NCBI RefSeq assembly: GCF_030651185.1
Contig: NZ_JAUSCJ010000022.1
Coordinates: forward strand, 310,001-374,000
DNA length: 64,000 nucleotides
Reading direction: 5' to 3'
Source: Phenylobacterium sp.
GTDB lineage: Bacteria; Pseudomonadota; Alphaproteobacteria; Caulobacterales; Caulobacteraceae
Both the position numbers and the translations under genes were made by a program. Of this stretch, positions 1 to 10,099 are shown piece after piece (position 1 is the stretch's first letter; each line of letters begins with the position of its first letter). Under the pieces are notes generated by a model. The model was given only the letters and a program-made list of their open reading frames with translations, did not search any database and had not been told where the DNA came from.

Positions 1-403
1 CCAGGGAGATCAGGGTCGCCTGCTTGGCCTGGAACAGGGGCGTCCCGCCGATGGAGACGTGCTGGAGGGCGAGGGTCCCGATCAGGACGGTGGCCGGGAT
101 CACCAGGGCCGGGATGAAGAGCCGGTTCCCCCACCTTTCGGCCGACAGCTTGCGGGCCTCCGGCGAGCCGTCGGACTCGCCGCGGCCCAGGCCGCCGATG
201 CCGGAGATCAGGGCCATGCACAGCACCAGGACACCGTTGCCAAGGTCCCCCAGCCAGTCTCCGGCCAGGAAGCTGACCGCGAACAGCCCCCAGAAGCCGG
301 TGTTCATCCAGCGCTTGGGATTGGTGGCGTCGCGGGCGCTGAGCACCGCGAAGGCGGCGAACACCAGGCCCGCCAGGAGGTAGACGACGCCGAGCTTGAT
401 CAT
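1..403 (-). CDS. DUF979 family membrane protein (3' part cut by window edge)
   Basis: The minus-strand frame starts at the ATG at 403 (MIKLGVVYLLAG...) and runs off the left edge, so only about 134 N-terminal residues are visible. They hold several hydrophobic segments. The start codon overlaps the stop of the DUF969 gene (ATGA), which indicates translational coupling. DUF969 and DUF979 proteins normally occur as an adjacent pair of integral membrane proteins and are thought to form one two-subunit transporter; some public annotations call them a 5-oxoproline transporter. That substrate is family knowledge only, since no 5-oxoprolinase gene is in view. Confidence 0.75.
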   Translation of the reverse strand, partial: MIKLGVVYLLAGLVFAAFAVLSARDATNPKRWMNTGFWGLFAVSFLAGDWLGDLGNGVLVLCMALISGIGGLGRGESDGSPEARKLSAERWGNRLFIPALVIPATVLIGTLALQHVSIGGTPLFQAKQATLISL

Positions 404-1065
404 GCGCCCGGCCCCTTCAGCTTGCGCTCGAACAGCACCAGGCGGACCGAGTGGATCGCGAAGGCGACGATGGCCGTGGGGATCGCCCAGATCGACAGCT
501 GCAGGGGCTCAATGACGATGCCGCTCTGGGCGAGGAACCCCACCATCAGCAGGATCGATCCGATGGCCAGGAAGATGTCCTCGCCGAAGAAGAGGCCGAT
601 GTTGTCGGTGGCGGCGGTCATGGCTCGCACCTTCTGGCGGGTCTCGTCGGGCAGTTCGCCGGTCTCGCTCTCGGCGGCGGCCTCGGCCATGGGGGCGACG
701 ATGGGCCGGATGGTCTGGGCGTGGCCGGCGATGGAGGTCAGGCCGAGGGCCGCGGTGAGCTGGCGGAACAGCAGGTAGCCGATCAGCAGCCGGCCCAGGG
801 TCACGCTCTTGAAGCCGGAGATCAGGGTCCGGGCCCGCTCCTGCAGGCCCGCCCGCTCCAGCACCCCGATCACCGGCAGCACCAGGAGGGCGGCGCTGAC
901 ATAGCGGTTCTCGTTGAAGGCCTTGCCGAAGGCGGCCAGCACCTCGACCGGGGACAGCCCCGCGGCCATGCCCGTCAGCACCGCCGAAACCATCACCACC
1001 AGCAGCGGATTGAAGCCGGCCGCGAAGCCCGCCACCACAACCGCCACCCCCAACAGGATCAGCAT
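400..1065 (-). CDS. DUF969 family membrane protein
   Basis: This 221-aa integral membrane protein opens with a hydrophobic helix (MLILLGVAVVVAGFAAG) and has further segments near residues 20-40, 55-70, 95-115 and 165-205. Conserved-looking stretches are FNENRYVSA and LTSIAGHAQTIRP. The length suits the DUF969 family. It lies four bases into the downstream DUF979 gene and is probably cotranscribed with it. The pair probably acts as an inner-membrane carrier; the substrate cannot be told from the sequence. Two inverted repeats sit just upstream of its start, between 1088 and 1161. Confidence 0.8.
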   Translation of the reverse strand: MLILLGVAVVVAGFAAGFNPLLVVMVSAVLTGMAAGLSPVEVLAAFGKAFNENRYVSAALLVLPVIGVLERAGLQERARTLISGFKSVTLGRLLIGYLLFRQLTAALGLTSIAGHAQTIRPIVAPMAEAAAESETGELPDETRQKVRAMTAATDNIGLFFGEDIFLAIGSILLMVGFLAQSGIVIEPLQLSIWAIPTAIVAFAIHSVRLVLFERKLKGPGA

Positions 1066-1087
1066 CAGCCCCTCCGTCGGCGACTCA

Positions 1088-1118
1088 AGGTTTAGGCGCC
1101 GGATGAAGAGGTAAACCT
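1088..1118. promoter_or_regulatory. Inverted repeat upstream of the DUF969 gene
   Basis: AGGTTTA (1088-1094) is mirrored by TAAACCT (1112-1118) across 17 bases, starting 23 bases upstream of the DUF969 start codon. The 7-bp arms match perfectly and are AT-richer than the surroundings. The position suits an operator or promoter element. The role is inferred. Confidence 0.35.
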
Positions 1119-1146
1119 AGTCTGAGCAGGGCGCTGCGTCTCTATG

Positions 1147-1161
1147 GTCCATATATTGGAC
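1147..1161. promoter_or_regulatory. Palindrome GTCCA-TATAT-TGGAC between the thiolase and DUF969 genes
   Basis: Perfect 5-bp arms GTCCA and TGGAC flank TATAT, and the last base touches the stop codon of the thiolase gene. It lies 81-96 bases upstream of the DUF969 start and could be the operator of the DUF969/DUF979 pair. It only loosely resembles the GTNNGTNNNACNNAC sites found elsewhere in the window. Confidence 0.35.
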
Positions 1162-2369
1162 TATCTGGCGGAGACCTCCACCACCACGGCCATGGAGCTG
1201 TCGCCGGCGGCGCAGCCCTGGAACAGGCCCAGGCCGCCGCCCTTGATGGCCAGCTCCTCGATCAGCTCGACGATGGCGCGCAGGCCGGTCGGCCCCTGGG
1301 GGTGACCCCAGATCAGCGAGCAACCGTAGTTGTTCATCCCCATGACATCGATCCCCATGGCCTTGGCGAAGGCCAGGTCGTTCACGGCGAAGGGGTTGTG
1401 GGACTTGATGGCGGCGATGTCGGTGATCTTCACCCCGGCATGGTCCAGGGCGCGCTGGCTGGCGGCGATGGGGGCTTCGGGCATGAACTTGAGGTCGGCG
1501 CGCGATTGGCCAAAGCCGCGCAGGGTGACCTTGATCGCCGGGTCCTTGGAGAGCTCCCGGGCGCGGTCCGGCGTGGTGAGGATCAGGCCGACATTGCCAT
1601 CGGCCGGGTGGGTCTGGCTGCCGAAGGTGACCGTGCCGCCCTCCTGGGTGGGGCGCAGCTTGGCCAGGCCCTCGGCGGTGGTGGCGAAGACGCCCTCGTC
1701 GCCGGCCATCACCGCGTCCTCGCCCCTGAAGTTATGCTTGGGCACAGAGAAGGGCAGGGTCATGTAGCGGCGCTGGAAGGCGTGGTCGTCGGCGAGCGCG
1801 TCCTGATACTGCGCGTAGCGGCGCAGGGTGACCTCGTCCTGCTCTTCCTTGGTGATCTGGAACTTGGCGGCCACGTTCTCGGCGGTGTCGAGCATGGAGT
1901 GCCCGGCGATGGCGTCATGCATCATGTTGTAGGTGACCTGGTCCTCCGACTGGCCATAGCCGCCGGGGCCCTTGGGGGCGGGATAGTAGATGTGCGGGCC
2001 ATTGGAGCAGCGGTCGGCGGCGATCAGCAGGGCCTGCTCGGCCAGCCCCAGCTGGACCTCCGAGGCGCCGGCGAACACCACCCGGGCGCCGGTGGCGCAG
2101 ACCTGGGTGATCATGTGGCCCGGCGTGTGGGTGGCGCCCAGGTCGTACAGCGGCCAGGGCGCGCCGTAGAAGGACTGGTACTGGGTGTTGGTCATGCCGA
2201 AGACACCGGTGTCGAAGCTCTTGGGATCGATCTCGCGCTCGGCCAACCAGCCCTTGGCCACGTGGGCGGCGAACTTCATGGCGTGCAGATGCTGCAAGGA
2301 GCCCTGCCACTTGGCGAAGGGGGTCGACCAATAGGCGCCATAGGGGATTTCGACGCGATCAAAGCTCAT
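1161..2369 (-). CDS. Thiolase family protein (acetyl-CoA acetyltransferase / SCP2-type)
   Basis: The 402-aa protein starts at the ATG at 2369 (MSFDRVEIPYG), which overlaps the stop of the upstream acyl-CoA ligase (ATGA). The nucleophilic cysteine is C91 in TQVCATGA, the histidine lies in SHNPFAVND (H324), and a GHPQGPTG loop holds H356. The last catalytic cysteine is C386 in FQGCAAGD, after a GGGLG turn rather than before it as in classical thiolases; this layout looks more like lipid-transfer/SCP2-type members. It should catalyse CoA-dependent cleavage or condensation of 3-ketoacyl-CoA. Paired with the ligase, it may shorten the side chain of an aromatic or alicyclic acid. The substrate is inferred from neighbours only. 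Confidence 0.85.
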   Translation of the reverse strand: MSFDRVEIPYGAYWSTPFAKWQGSLQHLHAMKFAAHVAKGWLAEREIDPKSFDTGVFGMTNTQYQSFYGAPWPLYDLGATHTPGHMITQVCATGARVVFAGASEVQLGLAEQALLIAADRCSNGPHIYYPAPKGPGGYGQSEDQVTYNMMHDAIAGHSMLDTAENVAAKFQITKEEQDEVTLRRYAQYQDALADDHAFQRRYMTLPFSVPKHNFRGEDAVMAGDEGVFATTAEGLAKLRPTQEGGTVTFGSQTHPADGNVGLILTTPDRARELSKDPAIKVTLRGFGQSRADLKFMPEAPIAASQRALDHAGVKITDIAAIKSHNPFAVNDLAFAKAMGIDVMGMNNYGCSLIWGHPQGPTGLRAIVELIEELAIKGGGLGLFQGCAAGDSSMAVVVEVSAR

Positions 2370-3934
2370 AGGGACTCCGGTTGGCTGTCGGCGAAGGCGC
2401 GCCGAAGGATGTCTTTCTGGATCTTGCCCGAGGCGGTGCGGGGCAGTTCCGGGATGAAGCGGACGTGGGCGGGGCGCTTGTAGCGGGCCAGCCGGCCGTC
2501 GCACCACGCCATCACCGCGGCGGGGTCACAGGGGTTTCCGGGGCGCAGGACGACATAGGCGCAGCCGGCTTCCCCCCAGCGCGTGTCGGGCACGCCGACC
2601 ACGGCGGCCTCGGCCACCAGGGGCATTTCGGCCAGGGCCGCCTCGACCTCGGCGGGGTACACGTTCTCGCCGCCGGTGATGTACATGTCCTTCCAGCGGT
2701 CGACGATGAAGTAGTAGCCATCCTCGTCCTGGCGGGCGGCGTCGGCGGTCTTGAACCAGCCGCCGGGGGCGAAGGTCTTGGCGGTCGCCTCGGGCTGGTT
2801 CCAGTAGCCGGGCATGACCGACGGCCCGCGCAGCCAGACCTCGCCGGGCTCTCCGGCTTTCACATCGACGCCGTCACGACCCACCAGGCGCACCTCGATG
2901 GCGGGGGACGCGATGCCCGCGGACCCCACCTTGGCCCGGGCGATCTCCGGGTCCAGGGGCACGCCCAGGACGGTGCCGTTCTCGCTCATGCCGTAGCCGT
3001 TGGAGGGCCGGACGCCGGCGTCGAGGAAGGCGAGCGTCACGGGCGCCGGCATGGGGGCGCCGCCGGTGAACAGCCGCAGGCCCTGCAGATTGGCGTCCTT
3101 GAAGCCCGGATCGTCCAGCAGGGCCTGGGCCATCTGGGGGACGCAGAAATAGTGGCTGACGCCGAGCGCCGGATCGGAGAGGCGCTGCAGGGTCTGGGGG
3201 GCCGCGAACCGGTCCGACAGATGCACCGTTCCGCCGGTGAAGAAGCTGCCGTGCAGGATGGCCAGCAGGCCCACCACATGGAACAGCGGCACATCGCACA
3301 GCATGGCGTGCTCGGCGCAGAGCTCGCCGACCTGGCTGTAGTTCATGGCGGAGAAGAAGGCGGTGCGCGGGGTGACGATCACCCCCTTGGGCCGCCCGGT
3401 GGTGCCCGAGGTGTAGAGCAGCATGGCCGGCGCCGAGGGGTCGATGGCGCCGGGTTCAGCCACGGGCTTTGCGGCGGCCAGGGCGGCGGCGAACCGATCT
3501 TCGCCCGGTGCGATGCGCAGGACGTGAGCCACGGGAACCTTGGCCAGGGCGGTCTGCGCCTCGGCCTCGAACTCGGCCTCATAGATCAGCAGTTCCGGCG
3601 CGGCGTCCTCCAGCAGGACCGCCAGTTCCGGCCCCGCCAGGCGCCAGTTCAGAGGCTGGAACACCGCGCCCGCCCGCGGGCAGCCATAGAAGAGGGTGAT
3701 GTGGTGGATGGAATTGCGCGCCAGGATCGCCACCCGGGCGCCGGGGCCGCTCAGCGTGGCGCGCAGATAGGATTCGCACCGCCGGAGTTCGGCTTCCAGA
3801 GCGGCGTAGGACAGGGCGCGGCCGAGGGCCAGTTCCTGCACCGCCAGCTTTCCGGGCCGCGTCCGCGCCTGGCGATGGATGAAATCCCGGGCCAGCCAGC
3901 CGTCTTGACCGCTCAAGTCCTCCCCCTTCGTCAC
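2366..3934 (-). CDS. AMP-binding acyl-CoA ligase (FadD / 4-coumarate-CoA ligase type)
   Basis: The 522-aa adenylate-forming enzyme has the P-loop motif YTSGTTGRPKG near residues 174-184, the YGMSENGT motif near 314-321, the hinge region VDRWKDMYITGGENVYP near 411-427 and the C-terminal catalytic lysine in ASGKIQK (K504). Family knowledge says it activates a carboxylic acid to its CoA thioester with ATP. It is translationally coupled to the thiolase and divergent from the P450-pobA-lig operon with 116 bases between them. It probably activates an aromatic or hydroaromatic acid that is then degraded towards 4-hydroxybenzoate. The exact acid cannot be read from the sequence. Confidence 0.88.
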   Translation of the reverse strand: MTKGEDLSGQDGWLARDFIHRQARTRPGKLAVQELALGRALSYAALEAELRRCESYLRATLSGPGARVAILARNSIHHITLFYGCPRAGAVFQPLNWRLAGPELAVLLEDAAPELLIYEAEFEAEAQTALAKVPVAHVLRIAPGEDRFAAALAAAKPVAEPGAIDPSAPAMLLYTSGTTGRPKGVIVTPRTAFFSAMNYSQVGELCAEHAMLCDVPLFHVVGLLAILHGSFFTGGTVHLSDRFAAPQTLQRLSDPALGVSHYFCVPQMAQALLDDPGFKDANLQGLRLFTGGAPMPAPVTLAFLDAGVRPSNGYGMSENGTVLGVPLDPEIARAKVGSAGIASPAIEVRLVGRDGVDVKAGEPGEVWLRGPSVMPGYWNQPEATAKTFAPGGWFKTADAARQDEDGYYFIVDRWKDMYITGGENVYPAEVEAALAEMPLVAEAAVVGVPDTRWGEAGCAYVVLRPGNPCDPAAVMAWCDGRLARYKRPAHVRFIPELPRTASGKIQKDILRRAFADSQPESL

Positions 3935-3992
3935 CGCTTCCCACCTCTTTTTTCAACCGGCTCTGGACGCGGGGCCACTGAACCGGCAAATT

Positions 3993-4007
3993 GTTTGCAA
4001 CACATAC
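3993..4007. promoter_or_regulatory. Candidate operator 1, GTTTGCAACACATAC, in the divergent ligase/P450 promoter
   Basis: It lies in the 116-base gap between the divergent acyl-CoA ligase (start 3934) and P450 (start 4051) genes. It fits GTNNGTNNNACNNAC with one mismatch (C at position 6). It shares the nine bases AACACATAC with the site before the PcaK-like carrier at 24798-24812. The position would allow control of both transcripts. The GT...AC symmetry resembles operators of GntR (FadR subfamily) regulators; that assignment is inferred. Confidence 0.5.
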
Positions 4008-4050
4008 TACTTGAGAGAGCCCTGCGCAAAGGGGTCTTCGGGGAAACGCC

Positions 4051-6404
<2,354 letters not shown>

Positions 6405-6454
6405 CGGGGGCCAGGATGCACCAACCAGAACAAGCATTTGGGTAGGACCGGAAG

Positions 6455-7135
6455 ATGGCGATCGTCGTTCGAAACATCCCGCGCGCGGATTCCGCGGCCA
6501 TCGACGCCCTGGCGGAGTACGGCGTCGCCACGACCCACGAGGCCCAGGGGCGGATCGGCCTGCTGGCCTCCTATATGCGGCCCATCTATCGCCCGGCGAA
6601 GATCGCGGGCTCCGCGGTGACCTGCGAGGTGGCGCCCGGCGACAACTGGATGATCCATGTGGCGGTGGAGCAGTGCAAACCCGGCGACGTCCTGGTGGTC
6701 TCGCCCACCTCGCCTTGCGAGGACGGCTATTTCGGCGACCTGCTGGCGACCTCCCTGCAGGCCCACGGGGTGCGCGGCTTGATCATCGACGCGGGCGTCC
6801 GCGACATCGCCTATCTTACCGAGATGGGCTTCCCGGTCTGGTCCAGGGCGGTGTTCGCCCAGGGCACGGTCAAGGAGACCCTCGGCAATGTGAACACGCC
6901 GCTGGTCTGCGCTGGCGCCCTGATCAATCCGGGCGACGTGATCGTAGCCGACGACGACGGGGTCTGCGTGGTGCGCCGCGCCGCCGCCGCCGCCGTGGCC
7001 GAGAAGGCCCGCGTCCGTGAGGCCAATGAGATCGACAAGCGCGCACGCCTGGCCGCGGGCGAACTGGGATTGGATATCTACAAGATGCGCGAGCGGCTGG
7101 CCGAGAAGGGCCTGGTCTGGGTGGACCACGCCTGA
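6455..7135 (+). CDS. ligK: 4-carboxy-4-hydroxy-2-oxoadipate aldolase (RraA fold)
   Basis: The 226-aa protein has the RraA/HMG-aldolase fold with the metal-site loop [10 protein letters not shown] (R116, D117) and [10 protein letters not shown]. Family enzymes (LigK/ProA/GalC) cleave 4-carboxy-4-hydroxy-2-oxoadipate to pyruvate and oxaloacetate, the last step of the protocatechuate 4,5-cleavage route, and also decarboxylate oxaloacetate. The operon contains every other enzyme of that route, which makes this assignment preferred over RraA ribonuclease inhibitors. The start at 6455 gives the usual length of about 227 aa, and the gene abuts ligU with a one-base overlap. Confidence 0.93.
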   Translation: MAIVVRNIPRADSAAIDALAEYGVATTHEAQGRIGLLASYMRPIYRPAKIAGSAVTCEVAPGDNWMIHVAVEQCKPGDVLVVSPTSPCEDGYFGDLLATSLQAHGVRGLIIDAGVRDIAYLTEMGFPVWSRAVFAQGTVKETLGNVNTPLVCAGALINPGDVIVADDDGVCVVRRAAAAAVAEKARVREANEIDKRARLAAGELGLDIYKMRERLAEKGLVWVDHA

Positions 7136-8226
7136 TGCAGACCGCCATCCCCTGCACGGTGATGCGAGGCGGGACCTCCAAGGGACTCTACTTCCTCACC
7201 CGCGACCTGCCCGCCGACCTCGCCACCCGCGACGCCGTGTTGCTGGCGGCCATGGGATCGCCGGACGCGCGCGAGATCGACGGAATGGGCGGCGCCCATC
7301 CGCTCACCAGCAAGGTGGCGGTGGTGGGCCCCTCCACCCGGTCCGACGCCGACGTGGACTACCTGTTCCTGCAGGTGGTGGTGGACGAGCCCCGGGTCGA
7401 TGCGGGGCAAAACTGCGGCAACCTGCTGGCCGGCGTCGGTCCCTTCGCCATCGAGACCGGGCTGTTTCCGGCCAAGGACGGCGTGACCGAGGTTCGCATC
7501 CACATGGTCAATACCGGCGCCATCGCCGTGGCGGCGATCCAGACGCCCGGCGGGCTGGTGCGCTATGACGGCGGGGCCCGCATCGACGGCGTGCCCGGCA
7601 CGGCCGCGCCGATCCCGACGGACTTCCTGGACGTGGCGGGCTCGAGCTGCGGCGCCCTCTTGCCCACAGGCAATGTCCGCGACGTGATCGACGGGATCGA
7701 GCTCACAGCCATCGACAACGGCATGCCCGTCGTAGTCATGCGCGCCGCCGACTTCGGCAAGACCGGCTACGAGAGCCCCGAAGAACTGGAGGCCGACGCC
7801 GACCTCAAGGCCCGGGTCGAGGCGATCCGGCTGCAGGTCGGGCCGCTGATGAACCTGGGCGATGTGACCAAGAAGACGGTGCCCAAGATGTGCCTGGTGG
7901 CGCCGCCCCAGCGCGGCGGGATCATCTGCACCCGGAACTTCATTCCGCACCGCGTCCACGAGGCCATCGGGGTGTTCGGCGCGGTCAGCGTGGCGACCGC
8001 CTGCGTGGTCCCCGGATCGGTGGCCGCCGAGGTGGCCGGGATCGACGATGTCGAGGCGGTCAAGGCGCTGGAGGTGGAGCACCCCACCGGCTTCTTCACC
8101 GTGGCCATGGACGTCGCCGTGGTGGACGGGGTCGTCAGCGTCAAGCGCTCGGCCCTGCTGCGGACGGCGCGCAAGCTGATGTCCGGCGACGTCTATGTGC
8201 CGGCCAGCGTCTGGGGCGGCCCATGA
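7135..8226 (+). CDS. ligU: 4-oxalomesaconate tautomerase (PrpF family)
   Basis: This 363-aa PrpF/diaminopimelate-epimerase-fold isomerase has an N-terminal MRGGTSKGLYF motif. K60 (LTSK) and C94 (GQNCGN) are the likely acid/base pair. LigU in Sphingobium and GalD in Pseudomonas shift the double bond of 4-oxalomesaconate between tautomers so that LigJ can hydrate it. The location between ligK and ligJ supports this. It overlaps the ligK stop by one base and the next gene by four bases. Confidence 0.9.
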   Translation: MQTAIPCTVMRGGTSKGLYFLTRDLPADLATRDAVLLAAMGSPDAREIDGMGGAHPLTSKVAVVGPSTRSDADVDYLFLQVVVDEPRVDAGQNCGNLLAGVGPFAIETGLFPAKDGVTEVRIHMVNTGAIAVAAIQTPGGLVRYDGGARIDGVPGTAAPIPTDFLDVAGSSCGALLPTGNVRDVIDGIELTAIDNGMPVVVMRAADFGKTGYESPEELEADADLKARVEAIRLQVGPLMNLGDVTKKTVPKMCLVAPPQRGGIICTRNFIPHRVHEAIGVFGAVSVATACVVPGSVAAEVAGIDDVEAVKALEVEHPTGFFTVAMDVAVVDGVVSVKRSALLRTARKLMSGDVYVPASVWGGP

Positions 8227-9083
8227 CCCGCATCTGTCTCATCGGCTTCGGCGAGGTCGGCCAGATCCTGGCGACGGATCTGGCGGGAAAGGCTGAATTG
8301 ACCGCCTATGACCTGCTGTTCGCCGACCCGTCGAGCCCCCCCAGCCGCGCCCTGCCGAACCACGCGGTGCGCGCTGGCGCCAGCGCCGCCGAGGCGGTGG
8401 CGGGCGCCGACCTGATCCTCAGCGCGGTGACCGCCGCCCAGGATGTCGAGGCCGCCCGCGCGGCGGCGGGCGTCATCGGCAAGGGCTGCTTCTTCCTCGA
8501 TCTCAACTCGGCCTCGCCCGGCATGAAGCAGGCCTCGGCCCAGATCATCGACGCCGCCGGCGGTCGCTATGTCGAGGCCGCGGTCATGGCGCCGTTCCCG
8601 CCCAAGCGGCTGGCCTCGCCCATGCTGCTGGGCGGGCCGCACGCGGGCGCCTTGCTCGAGCTGGCCGCGCCCCTGGGCTTCACGGGGCTGACCGTCTTCT
8701 CCGACCAGGTGGGCCAGGCCTCGGCCACCAAGATGTGCCGCAGCGTGATGATCAAGGGGATCGAGGCCCTGCTGACCGAATCCATGCTGGCCGCCCGCCA
8801 CTACGGGGTGGAGGCCACGGTCCTGGCCTCGCTGTCGGACCTGCTGCCACTGCCCGACTGGGAGGCGACGGCTCGCTACATGATCAGCCGCGCCCTGGAG
8901 CACGGCGTGCGCCGGGCCGAGGAGATGCGCGAGGCCGCCCGCACCGTGGAGGAGGCCGGCGTCGCCCCCACCATGAGCGCCGCCATCGCGCAGCGGCAGG
9001 ACTGGGCCGCAGGGTTCAAGGCCGCCCACACGCAGACCGACCTGGGCGCCATGCTCGACCACATCATCAGGAAGACGGCATGA
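8223..9083 (+). CDS. NAD(P)-binding 6PGDH-like protein with DUF1932 C-terminal domain
   Basis: The 286-aa protein starts at the ATG at 8223, overlapping the ligU stop by four bases. A Rossmann fold opens the protein (CLIGFGEVGQ) and a 3-hydroxyacid-dehydrogenase-like LDLNSASPG stretch follows. The helical C-terminal half has the DUF1932 signature region around KMCRSVMIKGIEALL. Such proteins recur in protocatechuate 4,5-cleavage clusters, but I know of no settled role. It may reduce or oxidise a keto or hydroxy acid of the pathway or of a side product. Tight coupling to ligU and ligJ supports a pathway role. Confidence 0.8.
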   Translation: MTRICLIGFGEVGQILATDLAGKAELTAYDLLFADPSSPPSRALPNHAVRAGASAAEAVAGADLILSAVTAAQDVEAARAAAGVIGKGCFFLDLNSASPGMKQASAQIIDAAGGRYVEAAVMAPFPPKRLASPMLLGGPHAGALLELAAPLGFTGLTVFSDQVGQASATKMCRSVMIKGIEALLTESMLAARHYGVEATVLASLSDLLPLPDWEATARYMISRALEHGVRRAEEMREAARTVEEAGVAPTMSAAIAQRQDWAAGFKAAHTQTDLGAMLDHIIRKTA

Positions 9084-10099
9084 TCATCGACTGCCATGGC
9101 CACTACACGACGGCGCCGGCCTCGCTGCAGGACTTCCGCGAGCGGCAGATCGCCTGCAACTGCGACGCCCATCAGCTGGCCCGCCTGACCCTGCCCAACA
9201 TCTCCGACGACGAGATCCGCGAGAGCCTGGAGGGGGCGCAGCTCAAGCTGCAACGGGAACGCGGCACCGACCTGACGATCTTTTCCCCCCGCGCTTCCGC
9301 CATGGCCCACCACATCGGTGACGAGGCGGTCAGCCTGCAGTGGTCTCAGGCGTGCAACGACCTGATCGGCCGGGTGGTGGAGCTCTATCCGGAGAACTTC
9401 GTGGGGGTCTGTCAGCTGCCGCAGTCACCCGGCGTGCCGGCCGCCCATTCCGTGGCCGAGCTGGAGCGCTGCGTCACCGAGCTGGGCTTCATTGGCTGCA
9501 ACCTCAACCCCGATCCCTCCGGCGGTCACTGGACCGCGCCGCCGCTCACCGACCGCCACTGGTATCCGCTCTATGAGAAGATGGTGGAGCTGGACGTGCC
9601 GGCCATGGTCCACGTCTCGGCCTCCTGCAATCCGGCCTTCCACGCCACGGGCGCCCACTACATCAACGCCGACACCACGGCCTTCATGCAGTTCATCCAG
9701 GGGGATCTCTTCAGGGACTTCCCGACCCTGCGGATGATCATCCCGCACGGCGGCGGGGCCGTGCCCTATCACTGGGGCCGCTACCGGGGCCTGGCCCAGG
9801 ACATGAAGCGGCCGCCGCTCAGCGAGCTGGTGATGAACAACGTCTTCTTCGACACCTGCGTCTACCACCAGCCGGGCATCGATCTGCTGCTGAAGGTGAT
9901 CCCGGCCAAGAACATCCTGTTTGGCTCGGAGATGGTGGGGGCGGTACGCGGCGTTGATCCCGAGAGCGGCCAGTTCTACGACGACACCAAGCGCTATATC
10001 GAGGCCAGCGCCATCCCCGACGCCGACAAGACGGCGATCTTCGAGGGCAACGCCAAGCGGGTCTTCCCCCGTCTCGCCAAGCGGCTGGCCACGGCGTGA
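9080..10099 (+). CDS. ligJ: 4-oxalomesaconate hydratase
   Basis: The 339-aa amidohydrolase-superfamily enzyme has the metal-binding start IIDCHGHYT (H6, H8), a VHVSASCNP strand, the IPHGGGAVPYH motif and FGSEMVGAVRG near the end. LigJ adds water to 4-oxalomesaconate to give 4-carboxy-4-hydroxy-2-oxoadipate, the substrate of LigK. The length is close to that of Sphingobium LigJ. The true start is the ATG at 9080, overlapping the previous stop by four bases; the longer upstream frame is an artefact. Confidence 0.95.
   Translation: MIIDCHGHYTTAPASLQDFRERQIACNCDAHQLARLTLPNISDDEIRESLEGAQLKLQRERGTDLTIFSPRASAMAHHIGDEAVSLQWSQACNDLIGRVVELYPENFVGVCQLPQSPGVPAAHSVAELERCVTELGFIGCNLNPDPSGGHWTAPPLTDRHWYPLYEKMVELDVPAMVHVSASCNPAFHATGAHYINADTTAFMQFIQGDLFRDFPTLRMIIPHGGGAVPYHWGRYRGLAQDMKRPPLSELVMNNVFFDTCVYHQPGIDLLLKVIPAKNILFGSEMVGAVRGVDPESGQFYDDTKRYIEASAIPDADKTAIFEGNAKRVFPRLAKRLATA

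Noticed and set aside
1302..2483. Long plus-strand frame opposite the thiolase
   Set aside because: It is a GC-rich shadow of the thiolase codons, low-complexity in Gly/Ala/Val, and has no recognisable motif.
7890..8222. N-terminal extension of the DUF1932 protein inside ligU
   Set aside because: The Rossmann fold begins at the ATG at 8223. The extension is Arg/Gly-rich out-of-frame ligU sequence.
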